Assembly (NCBI GenBank): GCA_028571685.1
Contig: CM053141.1
Coordinates: 130,786,833-130,850,832, forward strand
Reading direction: 5' to 3'
Source of the DNA: Heterohyrax brucei
Lineage: Eukaryota; Chordata; Mammalia; Hyracoidea; Procaviidae
DNA length: 64,000 nucleotides
A program made the translations under genes and the position numbers. Positions 22,653-33,859 of the stretch are shown one piece after another. The notes beneath the pieces are model-generated. The model was not told where the DNA came from, made no database searches, and worked only from the letters and a program-made list of their open reading frames with translations. Within the stretch, counting starts at the first letter, position 1. The number at the start of each line of letters is the position of its first letter.

Positions 22653-23176
22653 TGTCATGGACTGAATTGTGTCCCACTGAAAATATGTGTAGCCATGTGC
22701 CTGGGCCATGATTTCCAATATTTTATCATTGTCCTAAATTTTGTGATTTTCCTATGCTGTACATTAAAAGATTAGGGTGGCACTGTAAATCCCTTCATAG
22801 GATTATCTCACTGCTCCACTGTAAAGGGCATTTCCCTGGAGTATGGCTTGCACCACCCTTAATCTTTCATCCTACAAGAGATAAAAGGAAAGGGAAGCAA
22901 GCAGAGAACTGGGAACCTTATGCCATCAAGAAAGGAGCACAGAGAGAAGAGTGCGTCCTTCAGACCTGAGGTTCCTGCCCGAAGATGCTCCCTGGACAAC
23001 GACTGATGCAATACCAGACTTTCCTCCTGAGCCCATGAGGGGGAAAGGCTTCCCGTGGAGTTGACATCCTGAATTTTGACTTGTAGCCAACCAGACCGCA
23101 TAAGAATAAACTTGCCTTTGTTAAAGCCATCCACTCTATGGTATTTCTGTTAGAGCAGCACTGGCTGACTAAAACT
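22653..23176 (+). mobile_element. MaLR-type LTR, plus strand (right LTR of inverted-LTR element)
   Basis: A 524-bp LTR beginning 'tgtcatggactgaattgtgt' and ending 'gcagcactggctgactaaaa' before GTGAG at 23177-23181. AATAAA lies at 23104-23109. Length and sequence mirror the minus-strand LTR at 20704-21232. The terminal CA appears as CT. Confidence 0.88.
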
Positions 23177-23254
23177 GTGAGTATAATCTATGGTTATTCC
23201 CTCCAAAATCTAAAAAAAAGAACATGAAACAATGTACAAATAAAAGAAGACAAA

Positions 23255-23412
23255 GTCCACGAAACCTGCTGAATCGATTCCAACTCACAGTGACCCTGTA
23301 GGACAGAGCAGAACTGCCACATCTTTCTCCCATGGAGCTCCTGTTGAATTCAAATGACCAATCTTTCTGTTAGTAGTCAGGGGCTTTAACCTCTGTGCCA
23401 CTTGGGATCCTT
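23255..23412 (-). mobile_element. AfroSINE
   Basis: Minus-strand copy: 'gaaacctgctgaatcgattc', 'ccctgtaggacagagcagaa' and 'cctctgtgccacttgggatc'. Confidence 0.88.
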
Positions 23413-23427
23413 AACAATACACATATA

Positions 23428-23589
23428 AAAGCAACAGCCTGAGGCTGTTGTGTCAATTCGGACTTAGAGTGATCCTACAGGACAGAGCAGAACAATCCCA
23501 TAGGGTTTCCAAAGAGTAGCTGGTGACTTTGAACTGCTGACCTTCAGTTAGCAATGTGTCTCTTCACCATTGTGCCATCAGGAGTTCTG
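23428..23589 (-). mobile_element. AfroSINE
   Basis: A second minus-strand copy, 15 bases after the previous one: 'gtgatcctacaggacagagc', 'cccatagggtttccaaagag' and 'accattgtgccatcaggagt'. Confidence 0.88.
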
Positions 23590-25112
23590 ACAATACCTAT
23601 AGGTCTCATTCAAAGGTACAAGAACCAGCTCTGTGGTCTTAGTCATGTATCACTTATCTCCATTCTACATAGATAAATCTTAGAAATTGATAGAGGAACA
23701 TCCTTTCATGGTAACTTGTACAGTAAGAACACTGCAATGTTTCTTTTGGGAGAAGATGTAAGGGAGAGTGCCATCTCCTCAAGCGGAAAAGATAAGCAGC
23801 AAAAGACCTTATCAGAGGCTGGAGGTAGCTTTCAAGTTGGGATCACTCAGGTTCTGACTAGATGTTACTGAAATACAAGCATATATGTCTATTTGAACGT
23901 GCTACTAAAGGAAGGTAGGAGAAACTGTAAGAATTAGACCAGTTCCTGAAGTTTCTGGAATAGAGAAATTGGTGTCTGTCTCATTTGGAGAAGTATGAAG
24001 GAAGGAGCCTAGCTGGAGCCACTTCTGATTATACGGACAGAAGAAAGATCATCTTTGAAAAAAACTTCATTCCTGCTGTTTAGCTGGGAAAAGGTACAAG
24101 CCTTCCCATTTTCCAAAAGAATACTGAAAAGACAGCTACACTAGAGGCCGCATAAAACTATCTTGGTCAAGGAGGAGGCCCCCGGGTGTGATGGGACCCC
24201 AGAAGAAAGATAGTGATGGGCTTCCTGCTGGAAGTCAGGAGTTAAAGGAAAATTGTAAGTAATCAGCTGGTAATCATGTCCCCTGCATCAGGCAAAGGTG
24301 CAGTCAAGGAGTTCTTAGTCGAGATCTCTGATGGACCCACTTGTGTGTCCTGTGAGGGAGAGTCAGCATTTGTGCATCTTCTTCACAGAGGGCTGGTAAT
24401 CAGATTGCAAAAACACATGTCAGATTTTTCTCTAATCTATCTTCCCCTTTCCCTCCTTCAAGAGACGCCAGAAACAGCAGTTATTCATGGTGGGTTTGAA
24501 CAAAAGGAGTGGTAGAACAGGCTACATTATCCATTTCTAGTACAGGTGCCCAACTTATATCTATTCTGAAGGTACTGAAAGGCTAAATTTTAAACTAAGT
24601 AGCAGTAATGAATTAGATGGGACTAGACATTTGTATCCCTTTAAGAGAGCTTTATTTACCTGAAGTAACCAGAAAGCTATGGAACTGAAATGATGTCAAG
24701 AAACAGGGGAGAGAGGGCTAAAAAAATAATGCGTCATCTTTTGCATATATCCTATTAAGGTTGGTCCATTTAATATTCCAATTATATATTGCACTGATTA
24801 TATCCAACAAATACTATATTCTACCCCTGCCACATTAAAATCATTATGTTTATTAAAGTAAGTCTTAAAAGATTTTTTTTAAAAAAAGGGGGGTAGGAAA
24901 AGCATGACATTAAGTAGCCCAGTACCTTATTTTTCAGTTAAAGAAGCTAAAATTGAGACTAAATACCTTTAGAAACTTTTAAAGCCAGCTACTAGAGTCA
25001 ATCATTTTGTAAGTGATGATGTTGAGACCCAGGAAAAGTTCAATTCTCTTAAGGCCAGTGGGACAAATAATTCAATTTAGTCTTTGTCTTTAGTTCTGAA
25101 GGATGCTGATTT
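23590..25112. other. No feature recognised
   Basis: About 1.5 kb unassigned. The 79-codon frame at 24276-24515 has no recognisable domain and no splice or promoter context that I can see. Confidence 0.5.
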
Positions 25113-25315
25113 TGTTGTTGCTGTGTGCCCTTGAGTTGATTCTGGCTCACAGTGAACCTACAGGACAGTGTAAAATTGCACCACAGGGTCTGCAAAGTTG
25201 TAACTTCAGGGCAACAGACAGTCACATCTTTCTCCCATGGAGTGGCTGGTGGGTTTGAGCCTACAACCTATGGGTTAGGAGGGAGCACCTTAACTACTGT
25301 GACACCACTGCTCGT
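25113..25315 (-). mobile_element. AfroSINE, third variant with longer body
   Basis: Minus-strand copy: 'gttgttgctgtgtgcccttg', 'gtgaacctacaggacagtgt', 'tctcccatggagtggctggt' and 'accttaactactgtgacacc'. The body has the extra 'cagacagtcacatc' section also present at 57218-57424. Confidence 0.85.
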
Positions 25316-26209
25316 TACACTCTTTCTCTCAAACCAAGTCACATGTATCCGCATTCTCTTACATGCACAAAATGATACAAAAATTAAGAGAAAAAAGGAG
25401 AGAGTGTTTAGAGATCAATTTACACATATTTTCTCTCTTTTCCAAAAAAATTAATAGGCGTCTTCACAGAATCAGAGCTATTCTTCCTTTGAATATTACA
25501 GAAATAAATTTTGATTTCAAGCAATGAATCTATTTCAGTAAAACAATATTGTATCAAAATATTTTGATTTCTCAGTTCAACTTACTGTGTTAGACTTCAT
25601 ATGTAGTTCTCAACTTGTACCAACTTGTTTATTACAGGAAAATAAAGGAATTTAACTTCTTTAGACCAAAATGATGAGATGCAAATAGAGTTTTGGTACT
25701 CTAAGAATGGTAAATCGCTACTTTTATATTACCAACGTCTTACACTCACCCCTTTGGTACGCTAAAATGAACAGTCAAACTGTCTTTAGTCCTTGTAATA
25801 GTGAGAATACTTTGAATTGCAAATAGCAGACAACTAACTTTCAAACAATAAAACTTTATTGACTTCATAAATGTAAGTTAAGAGGACTTCAGTTTGGTGG
25901 ATTTAGTCACTTAATGTAACCGAGGACCAAGGTTTTTCTTTCCTTTCTGCTTTTTGTTTCACTGTCAGCTTTTTTCTGGCCTGGGTCATTTCTGGACCAA
26001 CCCCAACAAAGAGCAATGCTATAATCAATATTTCTGTTTTCCCTATTCTTAGTCTATCTTCCCTTTCCACTTTAATAACAAAAAATTTGATTTCAGTTAA
26101 GATTGCAATGCACTGAATTTTTAGTTTTTCTTGTCGTTAGCCATAACTATGTAAGTAAGTTCTTACCAAGCATGAGATGTATGGAGCTTTCAGAAAACTT
26201 TCTAAAGGG
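25316..26209. other. Mostly unassigned; possible old repeat at 25790-26110
   Basis: The part from 25790 ('aatagcagacaactaacttt', 'aaactttattgacttcata') has the look of an old mammalian interspersed repeat, but I cannot name it. Confidence 0.35.
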
Positions 26210-26370
26210 TTTGTTGTTGTTAGCGTCTGTGGAGTCCACACACAACTCAAGATGACCCCATGTGTTACCAAGTAGAATTTCTCCCTAGTGGTTTCTTAGC
26301 TGTCATTTTTATATAAGTAGTTTTCCAAGACTTTTGGATGGGTCTAAATAGTCATCCTTCAGGTTTTCAG
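26210..26370 (-). mobile_element. AfroSINE-related fragment
   Basis: 'gtttgttgttgttagcgtct', 'agatgaccccatgtgttacc' and 'ttcttagctgtcatttttat' follow the order of a minus-strand AfroSINE variant, strongly diverged. Confidence 0.6.
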
Positions 26371-26742
26371 TTGACAGAAAACTACTTTTGCTTCCCAGGC
26401 TCCTTCTAAACGGACTGGGCATTCTGTATTTCTAAATCCTGGCAATGATGCATAAATGTAAGGGTGGGGGGGCCCAACAAATAATCTCTAAAAGTAAACA
26501 TACTGAGTCCTTCTCTCTCTGTCTTCTTTGTTCTGTCTACAATATAATTTGAATGGATGGGAATAGAGAAAGAGCATGCATTTCTAATGACTTTGTAGAG
26601 CTCCCATAACTATCCCTGGTTGTTCTGCCTCCAGACTCCTTCTAAGTTGATCTCTAATCATAACTGATGTAAATACTATGCTTTGATTAACTTGGCCCTA
26701 GTTCTGAATCAATCTATGTCAGAGGAGCTGGGATTAGCATGA
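26371..26742. other. No feature recognised
   Basis: Unassigned, with a G run at about 26466-26471. Confidence 0.5.
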
Positions 26743-26925
26743 CTGGTTGAAACCACTGGTCCTCAACCTTGGCTGCAATTTACAGTCATCTGGGGAGCTA
26801 TTAGAAGCCTGGGCTCTACCTCAAACCAATTAAATCAGAACCTTTCAGTTGGAATCCAGACGTCATCATTTTAAAGCTCCACAGGTTATTATGGGGTACA
26901 GCCAACTTGCTTAGACAAACTGGAG
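26743..26925. mobile_element. MER5A-type hAT MITE
   Basis: The left end 'ccactggtcctcaaccttgg' and 'cagtcatctggggagctatt' match the MER5A terminal region. 'aaaccaattaaatcagaacc' and 'cgtcatcattttaaagctcc' match its body. Non-autonomous hAT-Charlie element, old. Confidence 0.82.
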
Positions 26926-28455
26926 CCCACCCTTGAAGGGAGGGCTAATCCCCAAACCACACTGCTGCTACTTAGGTCAGCGGGGCCGGGAGGAGATGAG
27001 TGAGCTGGAGGCTGTAGCGTTACCTCCGATGTGCACTGCAGGCTTTTCTGAAAAGAACCCAGCACAGCACAAAGAGGATGCTTTACTTTTAGGAAGTAGC
27101 AGCCAAATGAAAAAATAAAGGGTTAGCAATTATGTTGTCTTTATTCTATCATATAAATAATCAGAACATTCAGGGGAAAAAAGCAATAACTGAGTCTTGG
27201 TCATCTGCTGTAATGCCCATAATTTATCGTTGCCCTTTCCGTTGATAAAGTTAAAAGCTATTTTGCCACACACCAACACAGCAAACTGAAGGGTGCAGAA
27301 TTTCTCTTTGTTTGACTAATCTTATACTGCGTAAAACCCTGTACTTCCACTGCTGTTCACTGCTGTTCTCTAAAGTGCATCCTTGGCAACCGTCTCAGTA
27401 CAGGGAACGAAGCCTCTCAGTTTATAGTTAACTCTTAGGATGAGTTGGGCTCCAAGAGTTCTAGAGAATTTTTCTATAGATTTAGGAATCAAATGTCATT
27501 TTCCCAGTCTTCCAAAAATGTAAACATAGTAGAAAGAGAAAAAGATAACTGCAATTTTTGGGGTAGTATAAAATGGTAGTTTTAATAAATAGAGGATATG
27601 AAATATAAGAACATTGGAAAAGGTATAAACCATGAACAACAGCACATAGTTACAGTGAAAAAAAATGATGAGGAAATTTGAAAAGTGGAAATAGTTTTCA
27701 CTATGCAATTTTAGACTAAGAGGACTTGAGTAGCTTTGATGAAAGTAATAACCCTTTAAAATGGCAAATTACAAAGAGGCTGTATTTCAAAGATGCTTCT
27801 TATTATTAACATTGGCTGTGAAAAATGACTTTGACTTTTTCTGTACTATGTGATTAACTGCAATTAATTCTCCGAATGACAATATGCTTCATGGGCAAGG
27901 GTCACCGAGAAGAGAACATGAGTGTACGTGTGTGCTGTTGCAATACCTGAGGGCAGAGTCCTTATACACAAACATGCTAAGATTGTAGCTGATAGTGCCA
28001 GTATTCTGCTTTTCACATCTAATACACTGAACCTGCAACTCTTCTTTGAGCTGTTGGAGCCGCTCTGCCCACACTCAGAGAAAAGGGGTTTCAAGAAATT
28101 TGCTTCCTTCGTTGAGGACTGGTGGTGTTAACTGACTGCCAGGTGCTAGGCTAAGAAAGAGAAGCTCCCTCACTTAGGATCAGGATAATTCTGCAGTAAA
28201 ACTTAAACTCCCATGCTCTCTTGAAGAGTGAAGATTCTCTTTGTAGAGCATCCTCTGAGACTGCACGCTTACTTGCCTGTCCTCCTTCTGTCTTCTGTTT
28301 TCATCAATATCTTACTAGCTCCTGCTGACAGTACTTCCCTAATAAATTAAATAGGCATGAATTCATATGTTAGGTTCAGATTCTTGGAAATTTGACCCAA
28401 GAGAAGTAAGGCAACTTAAAACTTACAGGTAAACACAGAATTTTAATGTGGAATA
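26926..28455. other. No feature recognised
   Basis: About 1.5 kb unassigned. Several 60-76-codon frames overlap on both strands at 27864-28131, which argues against any one being coding. Confidence 0.5.
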
Positions 28456-28482
28456 TAATGATGATAATGATAATAATAATTG
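28456..28482. repeat. GAT/AAT run at an RTE 3' end
   Basis: A short trinucleotide run 'aatgatgataatgataataa' lies directly outside the RTE 3' end, where RTE elements carry a simple-repeat tail instead of poly(A). Confidence 0.8.
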
Positions 28483-29327
28483 TAGTTGTTAGGTGCCATG
28501 GAATTGGTTTGACTTATACTGACCCCGTGTGCAACAGATGGAAACACTGCCTGGCCCTGCACACTTCTCGCAAGCATTGTCATGTTTGAGCCCATTGTTG
28601 CAGCCACTGTGTCAGTCCATCTCGTTGACAGTCTTCTGTTTTGCATAGCTGTCTACTTCAGCAAGTATGACATCTTTCTCCAGGCACTGATCCCTGCTAA
28701 TGATATGTGCTAAGTGTGCGAGACAAAGTCTCACCATCCTTGCTTCTAAGGAGCATTTTAGTTGTACTTGCAAGGCAAATTAGTTCACTCTTATGGAAGT
28801 CCATGATATACTCAATATTCTTTGCCAACACTATATAATTCAAAGGCATTAATTCCTCTTTGGTCTTCCTTATTTATTGTCCAGCTTTTGATTGAATATG
28901 AGATGGTTGAAAACACCGTGGCTTGAGTCAGCCCCACCTTAGTCTTCAAGGTGACATCTTCAATTTTCAACACTTTAAAGAGCAGTAGATTTGCTCATGT
29001 GGTGTATCTTTTCAGTTCTCAACAGCTGCTTCCAAGTTGATTAGAGGGTCCAAGTAAAATAAAATCCTTGACAACTTCTGTCTTTTTTCTGTTTATCATG
29101 ATATCATTTGTTAGTTTGCTTGTGAGGACTTTTGTTTTCTTCATGTTGAAGTGCAATCCACACTGAAGGTGGCTGTCTTTGATATTCATCAGTAAGTGCT
29201 TGCAGTCCTCTTCACTTTCAGCAAACAAGGTTATGTCATCTGCAAAACACAGGTTGTTCATGAATCTTACTCCAGTCCTGATGCCCCATTGTTCTTCATA
29301 TAGTCTAACTTCATGAATTAGTTATGG
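28483..29327 (-). mobile_element. RTE-class LINE, 3' part, with open RT core
   Basis: A minus-strand RTE from its 3' end ('tgtagttgttaggtgccatg') to the reverse transcriptase core. An open frame on the minus strand at 29019-29261 (80 codons) starts MNNLCFADDITLFAES and carries the RT catalytic motif FADD at residues 6-9, still intact. Downstream coding sequence is frameshifted, so the protein is not functional. RTE reverse transcriptase copies its own RNA by target-primed reverse transcription. Confidence 0.9.
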
Positions 29328-29374
29328 ACCTGGTAAATTATGTAACTAGTCCTGGTCTTGGGGTAGAGTTAAAA

Positions 29375-29821
29375 TTTTTATTTAGATAGGTTCTTTTATT
29401 TTTACATTAAACTTTTAACATGGTTATAGAGTCAGGCAATTATAAGGAATGATGTGGAGAGAGTACCTTAAACTTTATTCACTTATTCCAAAGGTAACAT
29501 CTTCAGAAGTCCAGTATAACACCATAACTAGAACACCGAATCAAGACACAGGACAGTTTCGTCACTACAAGGGTCCTTCATACTGTCTTTTTTTATAGCC
29601 ACATATATATCTACCTCTCCAATGAGAACCATTCATCTGTTCTCCATTTCTGTAATTTTGTTGTTTCAAGAATGTTATATAAATGGAATCATGCAGTTTT
29701 TGACCCCTGGGACTGGCTTTTTTACTTCGGCACTTGGACTTGGCAGAATTCACTGGAGATTTATTGAAGTTGTTGTGTGTATCAATTCCTTTTAATTGCT
29801 GACAGATTCATGGGTAAAATA
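29375..29821 (-). mobile_element. Old L1 (L1M-type) 3' region, part 1
   Basis: Minus-strand old L1: 'aatggaatcatgcagttttt' and 'attgctgacag' are blocks of the L1M 3' region. The element is split by an RTE insertion and continues at 31413. Confidence 0.7.
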
Positions 29822-31412
29822 TCAAATGATGCAGGAAGTATAAAAAAAAGATGAAAGAATATACAGAGTCATTATACCAAAAAGAATTGGTTGATGTTGA
29901 ACTACTTCAAGAGATACACATGATTGGAACCAGTGGTATTGAAGGAAGAAGTAGATACAGCATTGAAGGCACTGGTGAAAAACAAGCCTCTGGGAGTTGA
30001 CGTGTTATCACTTGAGATGTTTCAGTAAACAGATACAGCACTGGAAGTGCTCACTTGTCTGTGCTAAGAAATTTGGAAGACAGCTACACACACATTCAAC
30101 TAACTGTAAGAGATACAGTTATGCCTATACACAAGAAAGGTGATCTAACTGAATGAGGAAATTATCAGACTGTAGTATTAATATCTATTACAAGTAAAAT
30201 TTTGCTGAAGATCATTCAAAAGTGGCTGAAACAGTGTATCAGCAGGGAGCTTCCAGAAAGTCAAGCCAGATTTAGAAGAGAATTTGGAACCTGGGATGTC
30301 AAGGGTTGCTGATGTCAGAAGGAGAATATGGGAAAGATGTTTCCTTGTGTTTTATGAATTGTGTAGAATAATCTGATTATGTGTGGATCACAACAAATTA
30401 TGGATAATATTATGAAGAATGGGAATTTTTTGAATTGTGCACATGAGGATGCTATACATAGATCCAGAGACAGTTGTTCAGACAAAGCAAGGGGATACTG
30501 CTTGGTTTAAAGTTAGGAAAGGTGTGCATGAAGGGTATATTCTTCACCATACCTTTCAATTTGTAAATAATCTGAAAAACTGGACTACACGAATAAAAAT
30601 GAGGCATACAGATTGGAGGAAGATGCATTAACATCCTGCATTATGCAGATGTCACAACCTTGCTTACTGAAAGTGAAGAAGACGTCAAACACTTACTGGT
30701 GAAATCAAAGACCACAGCCTTCAGTTTAGATTATACCACGACGTAAAGAAAACAAACATCCTTACAAGTGGACCAATGAGCAATATCATAATAAATGGAG
30801 AAAAAAGTTGAAGTTGTGAAAGGTTTTATTTTGCTCCTTTTATTTTATTCCCATGAAAGCAATAGAGAAAGCAAAGACACATTACATTGACTAAATCTGC
30901 TGCAAAAGACCTCTTTACAGTATTGAAAAGTAAAGTTGTCACCTTTAAGACTAAGGTGCACCTAACCCAAGGAATGATAACTGTAGTGACATAATATACA
31001 TGGAAAGCTGGACAATAAATACGGAAGACAGAAGAAAATTGATACCATTGAATTATGATGTTGGAGAAGAATATTGACTATACAATGGACTGCCAAAAGA
31101 ATGGACAGAATCTGTCTTGGATGAAGTAGAAACAGAAGCTTCCTAGAAACAAGGATGACAAGACTGTGAGTTACATGCTTTTGGTATGTTGTCAGGAGGG
31201 AACCATCTCTGGAGAAATGCGTCATGCTTGGTAGAGGGTAAGCAAAAAAGAGGTAGATCCTCAACAAAATGGATTGATGAAACACTGATTCTGTAACAAT
31301 GGGCTCAAGTCCAACAACTATTGTGGACACGGCACAGGACTGACTGGTCAGCGTCTCATTCTGTTGTACATAAGGTCACTACCAGTGGGAACCAGTTCCG
31401 TGGCACCTGATA
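29822..31412 (+). mobile_element. RTE-class LINE inserted in an old L1
   Basis: A plus-strand, 5'-truncated RTE of 1.6 kb. It starts at the segment just before the RT domain ('gatgcaggaagtataaaaaa') and ends at 'ggcacctgataacaacact'. It holds the RT block 'tgtgtggatcacaacaaatt' at about 30379 and 'atgcagatgtcacaaccttg' at 30643, where the catalytic ADD reads A-D-V. Frames are broken throughout. The host L1 resumes immediately after it. Confidence 0.88.
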
Positions 31413-31547
31413 ACAACACTATTCCAGGGTATGTCTGTACCGCAGTTACTGAACAATTGTTCTAGTGCAGAACATCTAGTTTCTAATTTTTAGCTATTAT
31501 AAATAAAGCAGCTGTGAACATTCATACACTTTTCTTACGTTCACGTA
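31413..31547 (-). mobile_element. Old L1 3' region, part 2
   Basis: 'tattccagggtatgtctgta' and 'tagctattataaataaagca' continue the L1M sequence that ends at 29821. Confidence 0.7.
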
Positions 31548-32127
31548 AGATTTTTTAAATTTATTGTGCTCTAAGTGAAAGTTTACAATCCAAGTCAATT
31601 TATCATACAAAAACTCACACACGCACTGCTTTGTAAATCTAGCTGCTCTTCCCACCCTGTGACAGCACACTCTTCTTTTCTACCCTCTATTTCCTATCTC
31701 CTTTAACTAGCTCCTGTCTTCCTCCACCCTCTCATTTCACCTATGGACAGGAACTGCCCAGTTAGCCCTGTATCCACTTAAGCCAGGAAGCACACTCTTT
31801 GCCAGTATCATTTTATGTCTTAAAGTCCAGTCCAATCTTTGTCTGAAGAGATGGATTCAGGAACAGATTTCATTTCTGGGCTAACAGAGAGTCCAGGTTT
31901 CATGTCTTCCAGGGAACTTCGAGTCAGTCAAGCCATCGAGTCTGGTCTTTCTAATTGATGAACATAAGTGTTCATTTGTCCTGGATAAAAATCGTAGACT
32001 ATTGGGATGTATGCTAGGTTCGTGTTTATAAGAAATTTCATACCCAGTTTTCCTGCATATTGCTAGCACCTAAGGTTTCACTAGCCATTCTTATCATGAT
32101 AAGTGGGGAAAAATACAAAGTTTTCAA
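31548..32127 (-). mobile_element. L1 3' UTR and adjacent sequence
   Basis: Same L1 3' UTR type as 7356-8117: 'tttattgtgctctaagtgaa', 'ccctgtgacagcacactctt' and 'agtccagtccaatctttgtc'. The right-hand part, from about 31960, is less certain. Confidence 0.65.
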
Positions 32128-32702
32128 CAGTTTTGTTCTGCTTGGATCACCAATCAATGTCCATGGAAGCTGCAGTCAAATAAATCAAAAGACATACTAT
32201 GTTGTGCAAATCTGCTACAAAACACTTTTTTAAAAAATTTGAAAAGAAACTTGAATGACTAATGTGTCACTGACTCAAGTCATCGCCTTTTCAGTCAACT
32301 CATATGCAAATGGGAAAATAGGACACGGAAAACAGTCAAATTGTTGTGTTGGTGAAGAACATTGAATTTACTTGGATCGCCAAAAGAATGAATAAATCAG
32401 CCTTAGAAGAAGCATAAATACAATGCAACTTAGTAGTGAGTGTTTATTGTTAGAGTGTGTCCTGTTTACTTCGGACACATCATCAGGAAACACTAAGCAC
32501 TAGAAAAGGCTGTCGTGTTTGGCAAAGTATAGGGTCATTGAAAACAAGAGGAACTCCATTAGATGGGTTAGTATAATAGCCACACCCATGGACTCAGACA
32601 TACCAATAATTACAAAGATGGCACAGGACAGGCGATGTTTCATTCTGTTAGACGTAGGGTCACCGTGAACTGGAGCCCACTCGTTGGCAACTGACAGCAA
32701 TG
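32128..32702 (+). mobile_element. RTE-class LINE, 3' end
   Basis: A plus-strand RTE 3' segment: 'gtccatggaagctgcagtca', 'gatcgccaaaagaatgaata', 'ggcacaggacaggcgatgtt' and 'tggcaactgacagcaa'. Heavily diverged. Confidence 0.85.
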
Positions 32703-32741
32703 GCAGACGTGATGCAATACTTCTGTAGTCTGCATTTAACT

Positions 32742-33042
32742 CACGGTTAATGATGTTGAACATCAATTCATAACATTATTTTGCTATCTGTAGATCTTTT
32801 TTCATTTAATCCATGTCTGGGTTTTCTGTTTTGTTTTGTTGTTTGTCTGTTTGTGTCTTTTTTTGCCACTGAATTCTCAGAGCATGCCATATATTCTAGG
32901 TACTAGTTCTTTGTCAAAAACATGATTTTTAAGTGTTGGATTTTCTGGTTCTGTACTTGTAAGAGTGATTTCAGAAGACAGTTTTGCCTTGTGTCTTGAT
33001 CTTAGTGTTAAAGCATTCAGGTTTTCATCATTAAGAACAAGG
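32742..33042 (-). mobile_element. L1 ORF2 fragment
   Basis: Minus-strand L1: 'gatgttgaacatcaattcat', 'catatattctaggtactagt' and 'aaagcattcaggttttcatc' correspond to ORF2 segments. A mariner end is joined directly at 33043. Confidence 0.65.
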
Positions 33043-33378
33043 GTCTGACAAGTTGGTGAACTCATCCTAGAAAAAGTGCTGCCTACCTCATTGCTGAATA
33101 TCACTGCGGTCGCCTTAGAAGGACTCCCCTTGGAAGCTATGCCTTGTTGCCAGCACCTAGGACACTATTCAAAGCAGTTTTGGAACTCCTTTTCTGGAGT
33201 GGTCATCAGAGCTGTCACCATATTATCCTTGATATTCTGAATGTCATCCAAATGTCTTCCTTTCAATATTTCCTTTATCTCTGGGGAAAGAAAAAAGTCA
33301 CTAGGGGCCAGATCAGTGCAGTAGGGAGGGTATTCCAATACAGTTATTTGTTGACTGGCTGAAAACTCCTCACAGACA
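33043..33378 (-). pseudogene. Mariner transposon end with transposase C-terminal remnant
   Basis: A Tc1/mariner DNA transposon end. The terminal repeat 'ggtctgacaagttggtgaac' is followed by 'ctagaaaaagtgctgc', which recurs at three places in the window. Translated on the minus strand, 33225-33290 reads IKEILKGRHLDDIQNIKDNM, which I recognise as a mariner transposase C-terminal segment, followed by EFQNCFE and a stop. The catalytic D,D34D region is missing. Transposase would cut at the terminal repeats and insert at TA; this copy cannot. Confidence 0.8.
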
Positions 33379-33600
33379 AGTATACAATTAAGCTCACAAA
33401 CTTGCCACCGTGCACAATGTCCATTCCAGAGAGAGTTCCAAAATTGCTTTGAAGGGTGGACTAGATGCTGGCATTGGTGTGTGGCTTCCCAAGGGGAATG
33501 CTTCGGAGGTGACCGTAGTGGTACTCAGCAGTGAGGTATGCAGCACTTTTTCTAGGATGAGTTCGGAAACTTCCCTGGCACTTTCATGTGTGTGGTATGT
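33379..33600 (-). mobile_element. Mariner-derived MITE, opposite orientation
   Basis: A short internally deleted mariner copy. It begins with terminal-repeat-like 'acaattaagctcacaaac' and ends, read on the plus strand, '...ctttttctaggatgagttcg'. Its sequence is the reverse complement of the first ~170 bases of the 33043 element, so the two lie head to tail in an inverted arrangement. Confidence 0.72.
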
Positions 33601-33859
33601 GCCTGTGTAATGTGTCACAGTCTGCTGATGCTGACGTTTTACCTCTTCAGGTGATGTAGTGATGCCTTAGATCTCAAGTCTCTCCACTCTTTAAATACAA
33701 ATGTCTAAAGCTTTGCCTCTAACACACTAAGTATTAAAGACAATGTTATCATTTTTGTTCAAGTATCAGATGCAGGTTAAGACAGTCATGAAAAGCAGGG
33801 TAATCTTATTATTTATCCCATGTTATATTTACTTATTATACTTATCCTCTTATTATATT

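Noticed and set aside
22859..23134. 91-codon minus-strand frame
   Set aside because: It is antisense to the plus-strand MaLR LTR.
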